64,000 bases of DNA from Nannobrachium achirus (GCA_963921795.1 OY997657.1:30615043-30679042); one strand, 5' to 3'. Shown: positions 12,126 to 32,492, numbered from the stretch's first letter. Translations and numbers: made by a program. Notes: generated from the letters alone by a model not told the origin.

Positions 12126-13284
12126 TTAAAGCTATTAGTCCATGGGCCATACGAGATGTCGGTATCAAAAAGGTGGCAAAGGTTATCATGCATTTTATAA
12201 AAGCTCTATATCAGTAGATTATATTTTGGTATGATAACCCTTTCTTAGACACATCTAAATTGGTGTTATCAGCCGCTAGAGTTGTTGTCCCATTAACTTC
12301 ACATTACAGGAAAAAAAAGCTAAAAATGAATCTGCTTTAATTAGCATAAGAGGGGTCCAACTAGGAGGTTTTCATGATGCTGAATCCATTGCAAGCATCT
12401 GTTTTGCACGAAAAACATCCGTGGGGCTAAAACGCCCCCCACAACAGTGTGAAAAGTGATGACTCATCACTAAACCATAGTCTTGTGGGACAGTTTTTAG
12501 CCCAATGAATGTTTTTTGTGCAAAACAGATGCTTGCAATGGATTCAGCATCATGAAAACCCCCTAGTTTGACCCCTCATATGCTAATTAAAGCAGATTCA
12601 TTTTTTGCTTTTTTTCCCCTGTAATGTAAAGTTAATGGGACAACAAATCTAGAGGCTGATAACACCAATTTAGCTGTGTCTAAGAAAGGGTTATCATATC
12701 AAAATATAATCTACAGATATAGAGCTTTTATAAAATGCATGATAACCTTTGCCACCTTTTTGATACCGACAACTCGTATGGCCCATGGACTAGTTGCTCA
12801 GCTAGTGGTCAGTAGCTCTATAGCAAACCGCGGTCGCGTCCGCGTCTTTCGGCCGTTTTTCGCCGCGGACCGGGCCTCACACCCCCGCGTCTGCCTCCAC
12901 CTCGCCGAGATCTATCTTTAGAGGGGTCCCTGGTTCCTGTGCGTTCAGGCATTCCGGAGAAACGGACTCCTTCACCCGAGTATTAGAGCTATAGAGACAC
13001 ACGGGCGCCTACAAATATGGCCGCCCTATTGTGATAGCGACCCCACTTCAAGATGCGCTGTGATTGGCCGGCAGTGTATAACCCTTGCTGTGATTGGCCG
13101 GTAGTGTATGATGACGTAATTTTTCCGCGAAAACCGGGCCCCGGTCAAGATCATAGAAAACATATAAAGAGAAGGCTTTAGAAGCTGAAAATAACGGAGT
13201 GGGTGTTCTAAAACTTTAGCGATTTAACAGTTAGGACAATTTTAAGATTTGTTTTATAAAAAAAGTTACATGGTATAACTTTAA
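12126..13284 (-). mobile_element. TTAA element with promoter-like module, copy 2, carrying a palindromic insertion
   Basis: Reading on the minus strand from 13284, it follows copies 1 and 3: AAAGTTATACCATGTAAC, CRE-like TGACG, paired CCAAT boxes and the PERTGTRDPSKDRSRRGGG frame. Close to its other end, a 650-bp palindromic element (12138-12790) interrupts it, leaving TTAAAGCTAT as the outer tip at 12126. TTAA is present at both ends. Confidence 0.7.
12138..12790. mobile_element. long palindromic transposon with TA target site
   Basis: Arms of about 270-290 bases (GTCCATGGGCCATACGAG at the left, its inverse at the right) pair almost end to end, leaving a short middle near 12420-12505. TA dinucleotides flank both tips, consistent with a Tc1/mariner-type target. 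No coding capacity. Confidence 0.7.
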
Positions 13285-13774
13285 TGGTTTTCCAGTTTAA
13301 ATAAAATCTTTATCATTAAGACATAATTTATACTTTGACTGTATTGGCGCTATAAATATAATAGTTTAGACTACTTAATTACTATGTGTGCCCTGGAACA
13401 GGGCCTCTATTTCCTGACTTTTGGACAGCTAGTAATGTTGTCAAATCCTAAAGGTCATCTGATGGCAAAAACTCATTAAAGAGATTTAGTTTTCCACTCC
13501 AGCCTAAGGAACCATTGAGACTAATTAGCTGCTCAGTCTAATCCAAGAGTATTGGAAGTGCTGTGTGTCCACTGATCTACATGGTCATGTCCAGTTACCT
13601 ATTTTATACTACCATAACTACTTGAAAACACTGTTAGTTGTGGCTATATTTTTCTGTTTTTCATTGACAGCTTGAGTGTTCAGTGCTGAGGGACGTGAGG
13701 GTGTATTGGCATTCATCAAACTCCAGTGTTTTTCTTGGTGGGTTAGAGGCAGTTTTAGACCAAAAACTCAATTC

Positions 13775-14509
13775 TTAAAGGGATATTCCACTTTTAAAAA
13801 CCTTTGGTCATTTTATCGTCTACTCAGGCTTTTGTGAACACCCTGGACAGTATTTTTTTAGCTTGATTCAATATTTAGATATTTGACATTAATTTTTTCT
13901 GACACTCCCCACCCAGGGCCCATAACTATATCCCATTGTAACTCCATTTTAACCATGATAGATTGATCTAAAACACCGTCTTTTTTCTGTTGACTCATAC
14001 TACCCTCCTAATACGATATTTATTTATTTATTTTTCATTTATTTTTAATTATTGTATTATTTTTCCATTTTCCCAAAAAGTTAGCGAAAAAAACATGGCC
14101 AGTCCATTGATCCAAGCCGATCAATTGATTGATAATGGAAAATAAACATGAAAAATGCACACAGCCCACCCATCAAATGAGTGTGCTGCGAACGCCTTTG
14201 AGATTTTCAAGTAGGCACTGAGCCAGAACAGGTTGAGAACCTACTGATGAAGCAGCCTACTGATGAAGGCATCGGATGCTTCTTTTCACCTGACAGCGAG
14301 GAAGAGACATTTTACCGGGACAGCAGAATCTCTCCCAGTCCCCCTCCCCGAATCCCTGCTGAACGGGTGCCTGACCAGCCATATAGTGCTGGTGCTGAGC
14401 GAGTGTTTTAGTTTTACCTCTATACCCCAATTCTTAAGACTATATACTGTATAAACCAAGCACAAAAAGAAAGGAAACTTGACTTTGGTCCATTATATAT
14501 CCCCTTTAA
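13775..14509. mobile_element. TTAA-flanked element with TTAAAGGGATAT ends
   Basis: TTAAAGGGATAT (13775) and ATATCCCCTTTAA (ending 14509) are imperfect inverse ends. The inside is A/T-rich and includes one short open frame that resembles no known protein. Confidence 0.55.
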
Positions 14510-14631
14510 TAATACCAATTTGTATTGTGTTTTATATCATTTTTTATCGTTGATTCGTCACCTTTACGACGAGGTACAGCTTGTAAGCATCGGGCATTCG
14601 AGGCATGAGCTACACAGCCAAACGTGTGGGT

Positions 14632-14672
<41 letters not shown>

Positions 14673-15292
14673 ACACAGAGAGAGAGAGAGCTTTAGCTGA
14701 ATGTTTAGCCTAGACCAGGGTCACCTCTTTATTCAGGGATGTCTGCTCTTGGCACTTAAAGGAAGGAATGCAGGATGATTGCCAGAGAATTTGGGCTTGG
14801 ATTTAGGAGCAGCGTGCTGTGCATTGCATGTGGACATTGTTTAGGGAAGTCTTTTGTGATGATTACTATGGTGATTGAATAAATGTTTAATCAACTCAGA
14901 TGGTGAGACTTAAATCAAATTCACAAATGTTACTGGCCCAGGGTATGGAAAAACAAAAAGTAGGCAACAACAGCAGTCTAGTACAGTAGACAGACCTCCC
15001 TGCTCTCCTGGATGGAAGGAAGAAAAACATGTTGTGTTAACTTAGTATTGTGTTGGGTTCATAATTCCATTCAGGTTTCACCTTTCAGTCTCTAGGTGTG
15101 TTCATGCCCGTTTGCCACATGTGTGTGAGAGGGCTCATTTGCTTGTTCAGTGGGCACCCAGGGGTGTGTGTGTGCACTGGGGCATAATTGTGACAATTGT
15201 GCTGAGCCAGCTTGTTCCTCACCTCTCATGCCTCACATTTTCCGTTGTTAAAACCCAACAACCCTTAAACCCATATTGCTTGTGTGCACGTG

Positions 15293-15362
<70 letters not shown>

Positions 15363-17180
15363 TTTAAATGCACCCTCAGTCATGTTGCATGATACAGTGA
15401 GACCTGCTGCATCATGGTGCCGGGGTTGCCAAGCGTGTCATTGATGGCAAGAAGACACTGGTGGTTAGGGCTAGGAGTCTAGAGACTTAAGAGGCCAGAA
15501 CTAAAGGCCTGTGCAATAACTGTAGCATTTGGAGGTGGAAAGGTGTGAACCAACCAGAGTTCACAGAAGGGAAGAAAACACCTGCTGCATGAGACTGCGG
15601 TCTATGACTGGGTTCTAATCAGATTCCCTTTGTCAGCACAACTCTTGGCTTTGTCAAATTGGCAATTTCCCTAATTGTATACAATTCATGGGACATGTTT
15701 GTACTGTACTTTAAATGATGTGCCTAGACCCAGGTACCAGACTGGTGTGTCCTAGTCATTTTACTCTACAGTCTCTCAAAAAAAGAATATTATTTGTTTG
15801 TCATTGAATTGGTTTAGCATGTTTCATTTTGTATTGGCCATGTCTGAATGACGTCCTATTGTTGGTTGCTGAGGCGATGGAGAATTTTACTCATTCACTT
15901 TCAATGTGGATATTATGAGAGTAGGTCTGTGCCTGGCCCTGTGGTGGGTCATTTCACTTGTTGCTGCTGCTTGATGTTTTTTTTGTAAGATATGTTTTTG
16001 CAGTTGAAACATTGAGGCTGCCTGCAAGCACAATGCTCTCCAGTGACTCTTGTCATTGAAGATATTAGGGTTGGGATATAGCTCCCTCCATTTCTTCACA
16101 TAGAAGTCCCTTCATCTCTGACTTGTGTGTACTGGGTGCTTGCCACACATATGTATGTATGTCATCGTGCACCAAACTCCTTTTGCACACTTTCTCATTG
16201 TTTTATTTTATTTTTCTTTCTTTAATGTCAGCACTTTGGGACATGATTTGTGATATACTGGGCTATAATGAAATTTGACTTTGCTTGGTTAGCAGCTGAA
16301 GAGCTCATATGTTGAACTGCTCATAAATTGGTTTGTGTGTCAGTATGTTTACAAACTATGATTGCATACCCCAGGGATGTAAGGCCTTGTGTGGCATTTC
16401 TGCTTATGTGTGTATGTATGTGTATCTACTGGTACAAACTTGATTAACAAAAACAAACAAAGTGTACTTCCTCTTACAATAGAGAATATTCAAATGTGAC
16501 TTTTGACATGCTTGGCCAGTGATTTAACCAAAATATCAGCGCTGCCTTTCTCAGAATGTAAACACACCTAAAGTTTGTCTCTGTTCGCACACTATGTGAC
16601 CGAATATTCTTTTTTTAATATTGTGTTTTTCGTGTGTGTGTGTGTGTGTGTTTACACATGCATGTATAATATTTGATATGTGTCCATTTATGTATTGTAT
16701 GTTTAAAGACATATTTACATAACTGCTATAGAATATAGAGGAAGCAAGTCTTTACTCTTTGAGAATGTCACAGCGTGAGACAGAACGCTACACAATACGG
16801 GCTAGGCCTTTTGGAAATCCAAATGAAGACACTTTCTCCTTGAACTGTTGATTCAGTGACTGTGCACCCACAATGTATTGCCAGCAGTCAGAAATGTTCC
16901 CCTATTTACATTCCGCACTAGGAATGTCTGCCTCGGATTTTCCACTGTTTGTGGGAAAGTGTTTCGGAAGTACAACAGAACAGCAGGCTTTGCTATTGAT
17001 GAGACCTTTGATAATTCCATTTGTCATGTGTTACATGGTCCTTACACTTCACAGCAGAGCAAAGAGGGGACCACTTTAAGAAAGAATTCCACTTGTCATG
17101 TGTTATTCCAATTCACAACAAAGAGGGGATCACATTAATAATGAATTCCACATCAGCCACCTTGCCTTCTGTATTTCCTT
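14510..17180. other. intergenic sequence upstream of lclat1; no gene seen
   Basis: Contains (AC)n at 14634-14672 followed by an AG run to 14690, (AC)n at 15299-15360, and a short GT run at 16634-16650. A possible L2-type LINE 3' end lies near 16130-16280 (GGGCTATAATGAAATTTGAC). A diverged tandem repeat of about 60-72 bp starts at 17013 and 17085 (AATTCCA.TTGTCATGTGTTA). A 5' UTR exon of lclat1 could lie here, but none stands out. Confidence 0.5.
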
Positions 17181-17184
17181 TTAT

Positions 17185-17896
17185 ACCAGTAAGACTCCCT
17201 AATCGGGAGATAAGCGACCGTAGGTCACTTATCTCCACAAATAGGGCAAACATTTTTTATTCCATAAACTTCCTGATCCATGTTGATGACATGAGTGTAG
17301 ACATACTGTGTAGTGATTTTCGGGCCAAAACTGTAGGAGCAGTGGCCAAAAATGTGTTTTAAAAATTGGCCTGTAGGTGGCGCTAGAAGAGGGCCATGTG
17401 AGAAATGAGGGGTGGGCTGTCCGCGTTGCCTTGGCGGACGAATAGGTACTGGCCCCGGCTCTCCCGGACGCTCCTAGCCTGAGTTACGGCATTTTATGTG
17501 AGCTGCAGTGGCAGGGGGTCCTCCACTGGGGGCGCCACCACTTTTGCATCCGTTCTGGAGCACCAGGAGTGGGTGGTCCCCAGGAATTCCCCGTGAGCAG
17601 CTCCGTTGGGGTGGTCATTTGGTCATTTTTGCACATTTGGTATTTTTTTTACACCTGGGGGTCCCCCAGGGACCTGGGGGTCCCTGGAACTCCGGGGGTC
17701 CTTGGAGGTTGTAGTTTGGCAGGCAAGGAGTTTGTGTGGAAATTTTGGCATGGATCGGGCCAACGGTGGCCAAGATATGAGCTGGCCAAAAGTGTGACGT
17801 GTGAGGTGTGACGGACTGACGTGTGACGTGTGACGGACTGACGCACGGACACCTCGAGCAGCTTTCTGTAGTAAGATGCGACCTACGGTCGCAATC
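17185..17896. mobile_element. element with GGTCGC hairpins at both ends, copy 1
   Basis: It begins ACCAGTAAGACTCCCTAATC, then a hairpin (GGAGATAAGCGACC/GGTCACTTATCTCC). It ends with tandem GTGTGACG units and a GCGACC-TAC-GGTCGC hairpin. The same start and end occur at 59120-59940 with a different middle. It is non-coding and lies just upstream of the first lclat1 coding exon. Class unknown. Confidence 0.6.
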
Positions 17897-18004
17897 ATGC
17901 CTTTGTATAACCAATTAAAGGTATAACTCGATTACACTGCACCATCTCCAACATTTAGCTGGTGTGCCATCATGAACTTTCTCCCTGCTGTTCCTCCCAC
18001 AGAT

Positions 18005-25092
<7,088 letters not shown>

Positions 25093-27060
25093 GGAAACGA
25101 AGAAGAAAGGGACAGCCTGGAAGTGTCCATGAGCAATCAGCAGGGATGCTGAGGACAGAGTTGTCTTGGCTGGGCTCAGCCCAGAAGACTGGAGGTTCCT
25201 CCTTTGGGGCCATATCATCCTCTGCCTTTAGGGAAGAAAGAGTGCATTATGCATCAGCGAGTGAGTCAGCTTACCTTACTGTGGAAGGGGGCTAAGAAGC
25301 TATGTTCTATTATCAGCATAAAAGCTGTGCAGGGTTGACGTTTTTTCATCAGTGATGACGTTGTGATAGGTGCCCCACTGTTATATGTCCCTCTATTGTG
25401 CATAGTCACTGTATATCCCTTGCTGTCAGCAGTCAAATAATGCTATTTATCTGTTCATGCGGACTGCAGTAGTTTTATCTCTGGTGGTTTGCCCAGAACT
25501 TAAGTGTCAACGAATGTCTCACGAAAACTACACTTAGTTTTTAGCTCATTTACAGTACACATTAGCTTATGTTTTTTAAAGGTTTATTTAAAAAAAAAAA
25601 ATATGTTATTTCTCTTTTTTATATTGTATCCATGTGTTTGAAGGGAGGGAACACACAGCCATAATGCAGAGCACATACACAGTCTAATATAATGTATTAT
25701 TTAGCCAATCTTGACTAGTCTAGTCAAATTTCTCACTGTTGCCATTAGTAATTTTAGGCCAAGTAAATGTCATCCTAGAAGAGTTCCTTGCCCAAAAGAA
25801 TAATCAAGAAGATAACACAGACTGTGTAAACTGTGTTTACATTCATTTTGAACACCCCTTGACAGTATAATTTGTTTAGTCCTTTTTACATTAGTTATAT
25901 TGTTTTTTCATGTTATTTAGCTCTGCAACAAAAAAAGCTATTTTTACGCATGCTCGCTCAAGTAGCTTTTGCACATAAAAGCCAAAGGTGAGAACCAGAT
26001 GTGAAAAAAACTAAAGATGTTAACCAAACAGAATGCTATCTGGGGAGCCATCATCAACAGAATGTAGTATGAGCAGGACAGGGGAGATGGTCAAAGATAA
26101 TCAGGCCAGATGAGGACAAGCCTGATGATCAAAGATATGACTGAGCTCTAATGTCTAGGTATCCATAGAAGCAGCTGAGCTTTTTCCGCCCTTTCCAGGA
26201 ACAGAGAGATGCCTTGTAGAGGCAGGATGTGGGTGGTACTGGGGTGGAAGAATGTCCTGTTGGGACAACATAACCCTCGGTGTACAGGGTGGCAATGAGG
26301 ACCAGACTTGGAGTGGAAAATTGGCCCTGAACTCAACCTAATCCAAAAAGCCCTGTAATGCCCACCTCTCTCTGTGTCCATCTCTGTCTAGGGAACTGGC
26401 ATCGATGCGCCTGCTAAACTCAATTAGCAAATGACAGCTGAGAAAGCTACTCCAATTGTGCCAAAAAAGGACAGAAATCGAAGCATTAGATTGGAGCAGC
26501 GCTTAATACACTCTTTCAGACACCGTCCTTTTTTTGCCATTGCTCTAGTACCACCTCAAACCTGGCAATATTGAGTTATGAAAGATGTCTTCTGGACAAT
26601 CTGTAAATGTTTTTATGACACGGTGCAATGTCTAATTTAACTGACCCACCTCAATTGCTGCAGGTCAGGTAATATTGTTTTGTAGAAGGAAAGAGGAAAA
26701 TGGTTATCTTCCCAGTCGGCCACAACTAAAAAAAAAAGCTGACTGAGATGTCTTTGTTTATGTGAACCTGAAGGCCCTATGGTTAAAGTGTAACGAGACT
26801 GGTTTAAGTCACTGCGATGAGCTGTTAACAAATCTCTCATCAGCATGTCAATAGTTTACCAAATATACCACTGTTTTCTCTTTCCTTAATAGAACCTTGA
26901 GCTCTTCATGGGACATACATATACATGCTCTTTTTGCCACTTTTGTTGCCAATCACTTACTGATGCTGGACTTTTTTTGCTGTCACTGTCCTCAGGTAAA
27001 TACACCGGTCATTGTTATAAAGGAGTACATATATTGAATAAATATGTAATAAAAATAAAT
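25093..27060 (+). other. probable lclat1 3' UTR and downstream flank
   Basis: This follows the lclat1 stop codon and has no other gene signal. An AATAAA at 27037-27042, in an A/T-rich cluster, is a candidate polyadenylation signal. An earlier one is possible, so the UTR end is uncertain. Confidence 0.35.
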
Positions 27061-28680
27061 ATGCCATCACAATTCATTCAATTGCCCCAGACACGTTCGT
27101 TTTTTGCACGAGTTTGAAATGTTTGTCGACTGCCATTCACTTGAATTGTCAAACAGTCCAGTGAGGGAGAAATATTGCAGGATTTTAACTATTGTCCGGA
27201 TTGCCCCTTAAGGTAGAGTGGGCATATAGTAACACCAGTGAATGAGTCAACACAACCCTGAATACTCATGTTGTTACACAACATCAAGCCTTTGTGTGCT
27301 CGCTCTCCATTTGTCTCTCACACATACACACCCTTTCCAGTACACAGCAGACACAGAGGTCGGAAGATTTGAAGGTGAAGTCGGGTTGCCGTAGCAACAA
27401 ATGTTGACTCTCCCGTTGCCTAGCAACGGGATGTGGAGTGATGTCAATGGAAAGCATGCTATTTTCTATCTCCTGACTGAATGATGTCATTCCTTTGTAT
27501 GTGAGTGGTGGAAAGAGATTAATTTCTCTACGCTATTCTTGTGTTTCTTTTATTTAACATCACAAATCAATCTCGACTGCATAGAAGGGGGTGTGATTCA
27601 GGAAAATGGAAGGGCAAGCTTGGATAAACTTGAGGTTGATAGAAGCACTTTAAAAATAGCTTCCCAGGGACTATGAATCATTGTCCAATTATGTTGCCAG
27701 TTCTTTTCATGTCTTTTTTAAGCATCTGCTTGAAATTCACCATGACACATTTTGACAGTGGAGGGAATGCTGATGTACAATTGTACATAGGCCTACATAG
27801 ATTCCATAATTCTGTACAACATACAGCGTTGCTACATCACTAAACTGGCTCTCCTTTGTTATCATTGGCAAATGTTACAAAAGCCATCTTTCTCTTCTGT
27901 CACAGCTCAATACTTGCTTTTCCTCTTAATGGACAAAACCACCTGACCTATATTAATGAAATCCTATTGATATTCATTGTGGTCATTCTGTCTACTGCTG
28001 AAAATAGCGTCCTCCCTGACATGGATTTCCAGACTGCAGTGAAGCAGAAAAGAAAAACCATCTCAAGAGGGTAACCATCAGACAGGCAAAGGACTAGGCA
28101 TAATGCCTCTCATCCTTCACCTTCTTGGGAAATCCTAATTATAGACGTGCTACTGCCACTTAGTGGCACTAGGTACACATTACACCATCAGAATGCTTTC
28201 TAAAGAGGCACTGTCTTTCGCATTCTTTCTATGAAATTACCTGCCAAAATGATCTACTTAAAATTAAAATTAATTTACTACATTGTTTTCGAAAGACTAG
28301 TTGACAGCGCCCTTGTTATGGTTGACACAAGTCAAATCAAAGAATGATGATACATTGTTCAGTCATGGCAGAGGATAATGTTAGAGACAGACTACAAACT
28401 ATGTTTCGTTTACAGCAGAGCATAATTTTGTAAGACTGTTTTAATTTACATTTATAGCGTTATAATCAAGAGAAATGAATGGCAAATATCTATATCTTTG
28501 TGTGTATGTTATTTTCATCCCCAGTCCCCACTCTTAACAAGGTTGGAGATCCCTGCTACATATCATTGTGTAAAACCTCACTGCAGAACAAGCAAAGCAT
28601 TCAGTCTGTGAATGAGTAAACAAACCTTACAAATCCCAGAATGTAGACTCAATACAACGAATGGCCCCGTGACACTGACA
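27061..28680. other. intergenic stretch between lclat1 and ypel5
   Basis: Both flanking genes point towards this stretch. Apart from the X-box pair listed separately, nothing coding or repetitive stands out. Confidence 0.5.
27385..27427. promoter_or_regulatory. pair of RFX-type X-box motifs
   Basis: GTTGCCGTAGCAAC (27385-27398) and GTTGCCTAGCAAC (27415-27427) both fit the X-box consensus GTNRCC-N(0-3)-RGYAAC bound by RFX factors. The second sits inside a larger dyad (27412-27430, CCCGTTGC/GCAACGGG). They are 16 bases apart, between lclat1 and ypel5. RFX sites are typical of ciliary-gene promoters and some enhancers. No adjacent exon was recognised, so a distal element is the likelier reading. 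Confidence 0.55.
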
Positions 28681-28684
28681 TAAA

Positions 28685-28908
28685 TGGTAAATGGTGCATT
28701 TATATAGCGCCTTTATCAAAGGTACTTTACAATGATTGTCCATTACATTCATACACCGATGGTGGAGGAAACCATGCAAGACACCAACCTGCACATCGGT
28801 AGCAATTAGGGGTTCAGTGTCTTGCTCAAGGACACTTCGACACAAACTCTGGGGAAGCCCAGGATCGAACTAGGCAGCCGCTCTACCTCCTGAGCCTCTG
28901 CCGCCCTT
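28685..28908 (-). mobile_element. tRNA-headed SINE, minus strand
   Basis: Read on the minus strand, it opens with a tRNA-like head (GGGCGGCAGAGGCTCAGGAG, then a B-box-like AGTTCGATCCT). It continues through GTGTCGAAGTGTCCTTGAGC and ends with AAGGCGCTATATAAATGCAC-like sequence. This is a very common teleost repeat, sitting in the presumed ypel5 3' flank. Confidence 0.7.
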
Positions 28909-28978
28909 AATGTAATTCAAGACTATCAGCCACTCAAAAAACAAACTACACCAAGATTATATTCAGCAAGACTACACC

Positions 28979-28984
28979 TTTATT
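28979..28984 (-). terminator. candidate ypel5 polyadenylation signal
   Basis: TTTATT on the plus strand is AATAAA on the minus strand, about 1.4 kb downstream of the ypel5 stop. That would give a long 3' UTR (about 28960-30410), as is usual for this gene. No other gene uses this stretch. Confidence 0.35.
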
Positions 28985-30410
28985 CTGAAATGGTCACAAA
29001 GTAAATTTTGCAAAAGCCAATAAAGGAAAAGACCACCCTTTGTTTTTTTAATACTCAGCAAGAAACATGGCATATAAGATAACCAAATAAGTCAATAGAA
29101 TATTCCTACGTATAGTTACACAATGATACCAATTAGCCTATCAATAAAATAAAACTAAATGAAAATATATTCTGTCACATCCATTCTATTGCACGCTGAC
29201 TTGGGCATCGGGATGTTCTCCTGCCGAAACCTTCCCTCTCTAGTGTGTTACTTTGTTTGTGTAATACTCCTGCATATGTCAAATATGTCATTAACCACAT
29301 AAAAGCCAAAACAAACTTAAAATACAATCATTGTAGAATGTTAAAATGACAGTCAACCCAATTTGTTTCTATTCCTGAAACATTTTTTGGATAGTTTGAA
29401 TTTGGTTTATTACTTGCTTATTTGCAGGAACTAAATCAGAGAGACAGGCCATCTTCAAAAATAATACCTTTACAGTTGACTGGCATGAGGTTTTGAAAAA
29501 CGGTCAGTCCACACACACAGAAAGACACACAATCCTGACAGGTCAGTAAAGATGTCACTCTGCACAGCACACTACACACACAGTAAGCGTAGCATCCATA
29601 CAGAGGGATGGGAAAACCATAGAACAGAACACAAATGTGGCATGTTCGAGCATAGTACTTCCAAAGCCTGTATTTAAGCTATTCTGCGAACCTAAAAAAT
29701 ATATTCATGTCAATCAAAAGCAGATGAGAACTGCAGATGAGAAACTCAAAGGTTACCCAATCCAAATGGTCTCAGAATCTGTGAATTCTGAGTGAAAGTG
29801 AAAAGATATTAAATAAACATACATTCCATAAGTGGCAGCATTATAATAGCATTCAATGTTCACCAATGGCAAATACTCACTAGGACAAAACAACACAAAA
29901 ACACAAGCCCACCAAAAGCCATATGTACCACATCTGGGTATATTTTGTAAGCTGTGTTGTGTAGAGTGGACTAGTTGCTTTTCTCATGTCTGCAATCTTA
30001 ATGAAAGTTATTTTTCCCATAATAATGCTTCCTCCATTTATCTAACAGACATTGTAATTAACGATGTCTGCTAACATGCAAGCATCTAAGTACATATGAA
30101 CAACGTGGTGCATGGCTTGTGCAGGAGTGTTGAAGATTCTGTGTGAGCGTGCAGGGACATTTAAACAAGTGAAATCTGACTCCTTATCTATGTCCTCAGC
30201 TTTTTGGGGGGTTCCCTGTGAGGGATAAATCAGGATGTATACAGGGGGCAAAGCCTACACCGTAAGAACAGATCCAACCAATGGATCCTCCAATTGGCAG
30301 AGCCGAGACGTCAATGACCACCAGCTCTGCAGATGGTGGTGTGCAGCGTAGACGCAGGGGGATAAGGAAGAGGGAACGAGGGCATGGGAGTGAGCATACT
30401 ACGGGCCGTC

Positions 30411-31518
30411 TCATGAGTTGTCTGAGGGCACATGTTCTTCGAAGCCCTCACTCTCCCTGACCAATGCCCTCTCCAGGATGACACGTCCCTCCTTGTACCG
30501 CTGGCTGTCCTCGGTAGCAAATTCGTAGATCCAGCCCAGTTTGCTGTTACAGTTCTTGCAGCTCACATCTCTCACCATGTGCCTGCCAGTAAGCATCACT
30601 CTATCCTGCACCTCGCTGTATTGAAGATTCACCACCTAAGAACATAAACAAATATCATATATAATTGTCAGGAAGTATAATGTTACATTACCGGAACTTC
30701 CTGTACTTCTGGTTCACTTTCAACAGTAGTTCTTGTTCAGACTAGCCAATAATATTGTCTTGAAAGTGTAGCAATTATTGCCAAGTCCACTTATTAACTG
30801 CGAATTTTGTCTTGTTTTTTTCCCCCCAGAGAGAAGAGAGAATTACGTGTCACAAGTTGTTTTTTTGGGGTCTTGTTTTAAAAGCACTGGGCTTCTTTGG
30901 AAAATATAAACAAGACAACATTTCTTTGATGTATATACTATAATTCCCCATAGGTTTGGTGAGGAGTGTGAATCACATTGAGTGGGGGGTATCGGGTAAT
31001 CATTCTGGTTGGTGCCTCTACTTATTAAGCCCTAGATCAAGTATGTGTGTAATATTATAATAAATAACTTTTTTTATTTAGGAATATATGGCCATATTAT
31101 TGGGCTTATTTCTCTCGCAAGATTTGGCTTGTCTTTGGAGGTGGGTTTACTTATTTTTCTCACAAGAGTTGGCAACACTGTTCCACCGTGGAGGGAAGCC
31201 TGGTATTTGTTTACAAACTGGCCCGTGTGATCAGTTTGGAACAAATATCAGGCTGGTGGTGGGTTCCGGTTGGCGTCACATTATTTTTGTTTTGTTGTCG
31301 ATTGCTTGCTACACTTACAAGGTGAAATTTTTTGAGTAAAAATGCTATTGACAATGGATTGTTAGTGAACTCCATACCTTATTGAACAGAAAGGCTCTTC
31401 CTGTAGCTCCAGTGAAGCGTGTGGAGATGAGCTCCGACCGGTTTGTAAGAATAGTGTCACAGTTGGCACATGAGAAAAGACGTGTTCCACCAATATGGTC
31501 CAGGAAGATGCGCCCCAT
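30411..31518 (-). CDS. ypel5: Yippee-like 5 zinc-binding protein (two coding exons)
   Basis: On the minus strand, coding exon A is 31518-31378 (47 codons) and exon B is 30635-30411 (74 codons plus TGA), joined in phase 0 through a GT-AG intron of 742 bases. The 121-residue product matches the length and sequence of vertebrate YPEL5, one of the most conserved members of the Yippee family. The zinc-binding cysteines are visible as C17-x2-C20 and C73-x2-C76, giving the family spacing C-x2-C-x52-C-x2-C. YPEL5 is reported as a nuclear/centrosomal protein and as a RanBPM and CTLH E3-ligase associated factor; that is family knowledge. It is transcribed towards lclat1 (tail to tail). The start ATG begins [11 protein letters not shown], as in orthologues. 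Confidence 0.97.
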
Positions 31519-32057
31519 TGTTCAATGGTTCCTTTGGCACTTAATTAACTGAGGCAGGGAAAAGGAGGATAAAAGCACAAACTTAATTTAACATTTAGGG
31601 AAATTGATTAAATACATTCCATGCATACCAGTAGTATAGTAACAACCAGTCCAATGTTGCATCAAATCTAATCAAATACCTTATACTTTGTCTTGTCACG
31701 AAAAAAATAGAGAAAATGGCAGTTGAGGTTTTGAAGAGTGCTCAACAAATAGCCGCTAGCAACTCTAAATTATATTTTTAATGTCTTGAATCTAGACTAG
31801 AGTTGCAATACTACAGCCCATACATCCAAACTGAAAAGTCCTATCTGATTGTATTAAACGACATTAAACTCACCAACATTGCTGCTGTATGGAAAGCTTT
31901 TCTATCTTTTTTCTATCTATGTTTGTTTCATAAAAATCCACTATAGACATGTTATGAGCTACTTTCTGTCAATAGATTCTGTGCAGGTGGTTATTTATAG
32001 TGTTGGAGTTTGGAAGCGCTCATTTTCAATAACACAACGTCCTGTTAACGCCTGCAT

Positions 32058-32492
32058 TTAGGGATGGGCAATTAATCGGTCATCATATCGGTATCAGGCG
32101 ATGTTGGCCTTACAATGCAATATCGGTATCGAACCGATATCAAAATAATATATCGGTTTAGCCATTTGTGATGATGAAGACTGCAGATTCTATCAGTGTT
32201 TTCTGGGGAAGCTTTGAAAAGGGTCAAGAAGTTGGATTCAAATACAAATTAAAACATTACCTTAAAGCTGTGATGTTGGGATATGAGCCAACAATTCAAT
32301 AACGGTGCCGACCCTAGTCTTGGAATAAAGAGGCAATGCTTTTTTCAAATATAGTGTTTATATGCCCTTTTCAGAATGGACAAAACGTTATTATTTTTTA
32401 ACACAGAATGAGATCATATTGACATCGGTTTAAATCGGTTAACGACCATAACAGCAACTAATTATTGGATATCGATATCGCCCACCCCTACC
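32058..32492. mobile_element. transposon with AGGGATGGGC ends and ATCG-rich body
   Basis: TAGGGATGGGCAAT at the left and ATCGCCCACCCCTA at the right are imperfect inverse ends. The body has many TATCGGTAT/ATCGATAT motifs, typical of a widespread vertebrate hAT-derived repeat. Confidence 0.6.

Noticed and set aside
14263-14454. 63-codon frame with a plausible composition
   Set aside because: Inside a TTAA-bounded repeat; resembles no protein I recognise and has no splice context.
17508-17914. Several overlapping open frames on both strands
   Set aside because: They lie inside the repeat element 17185-17896 and are caused by its GGGGTCC and GTGTGACG units.
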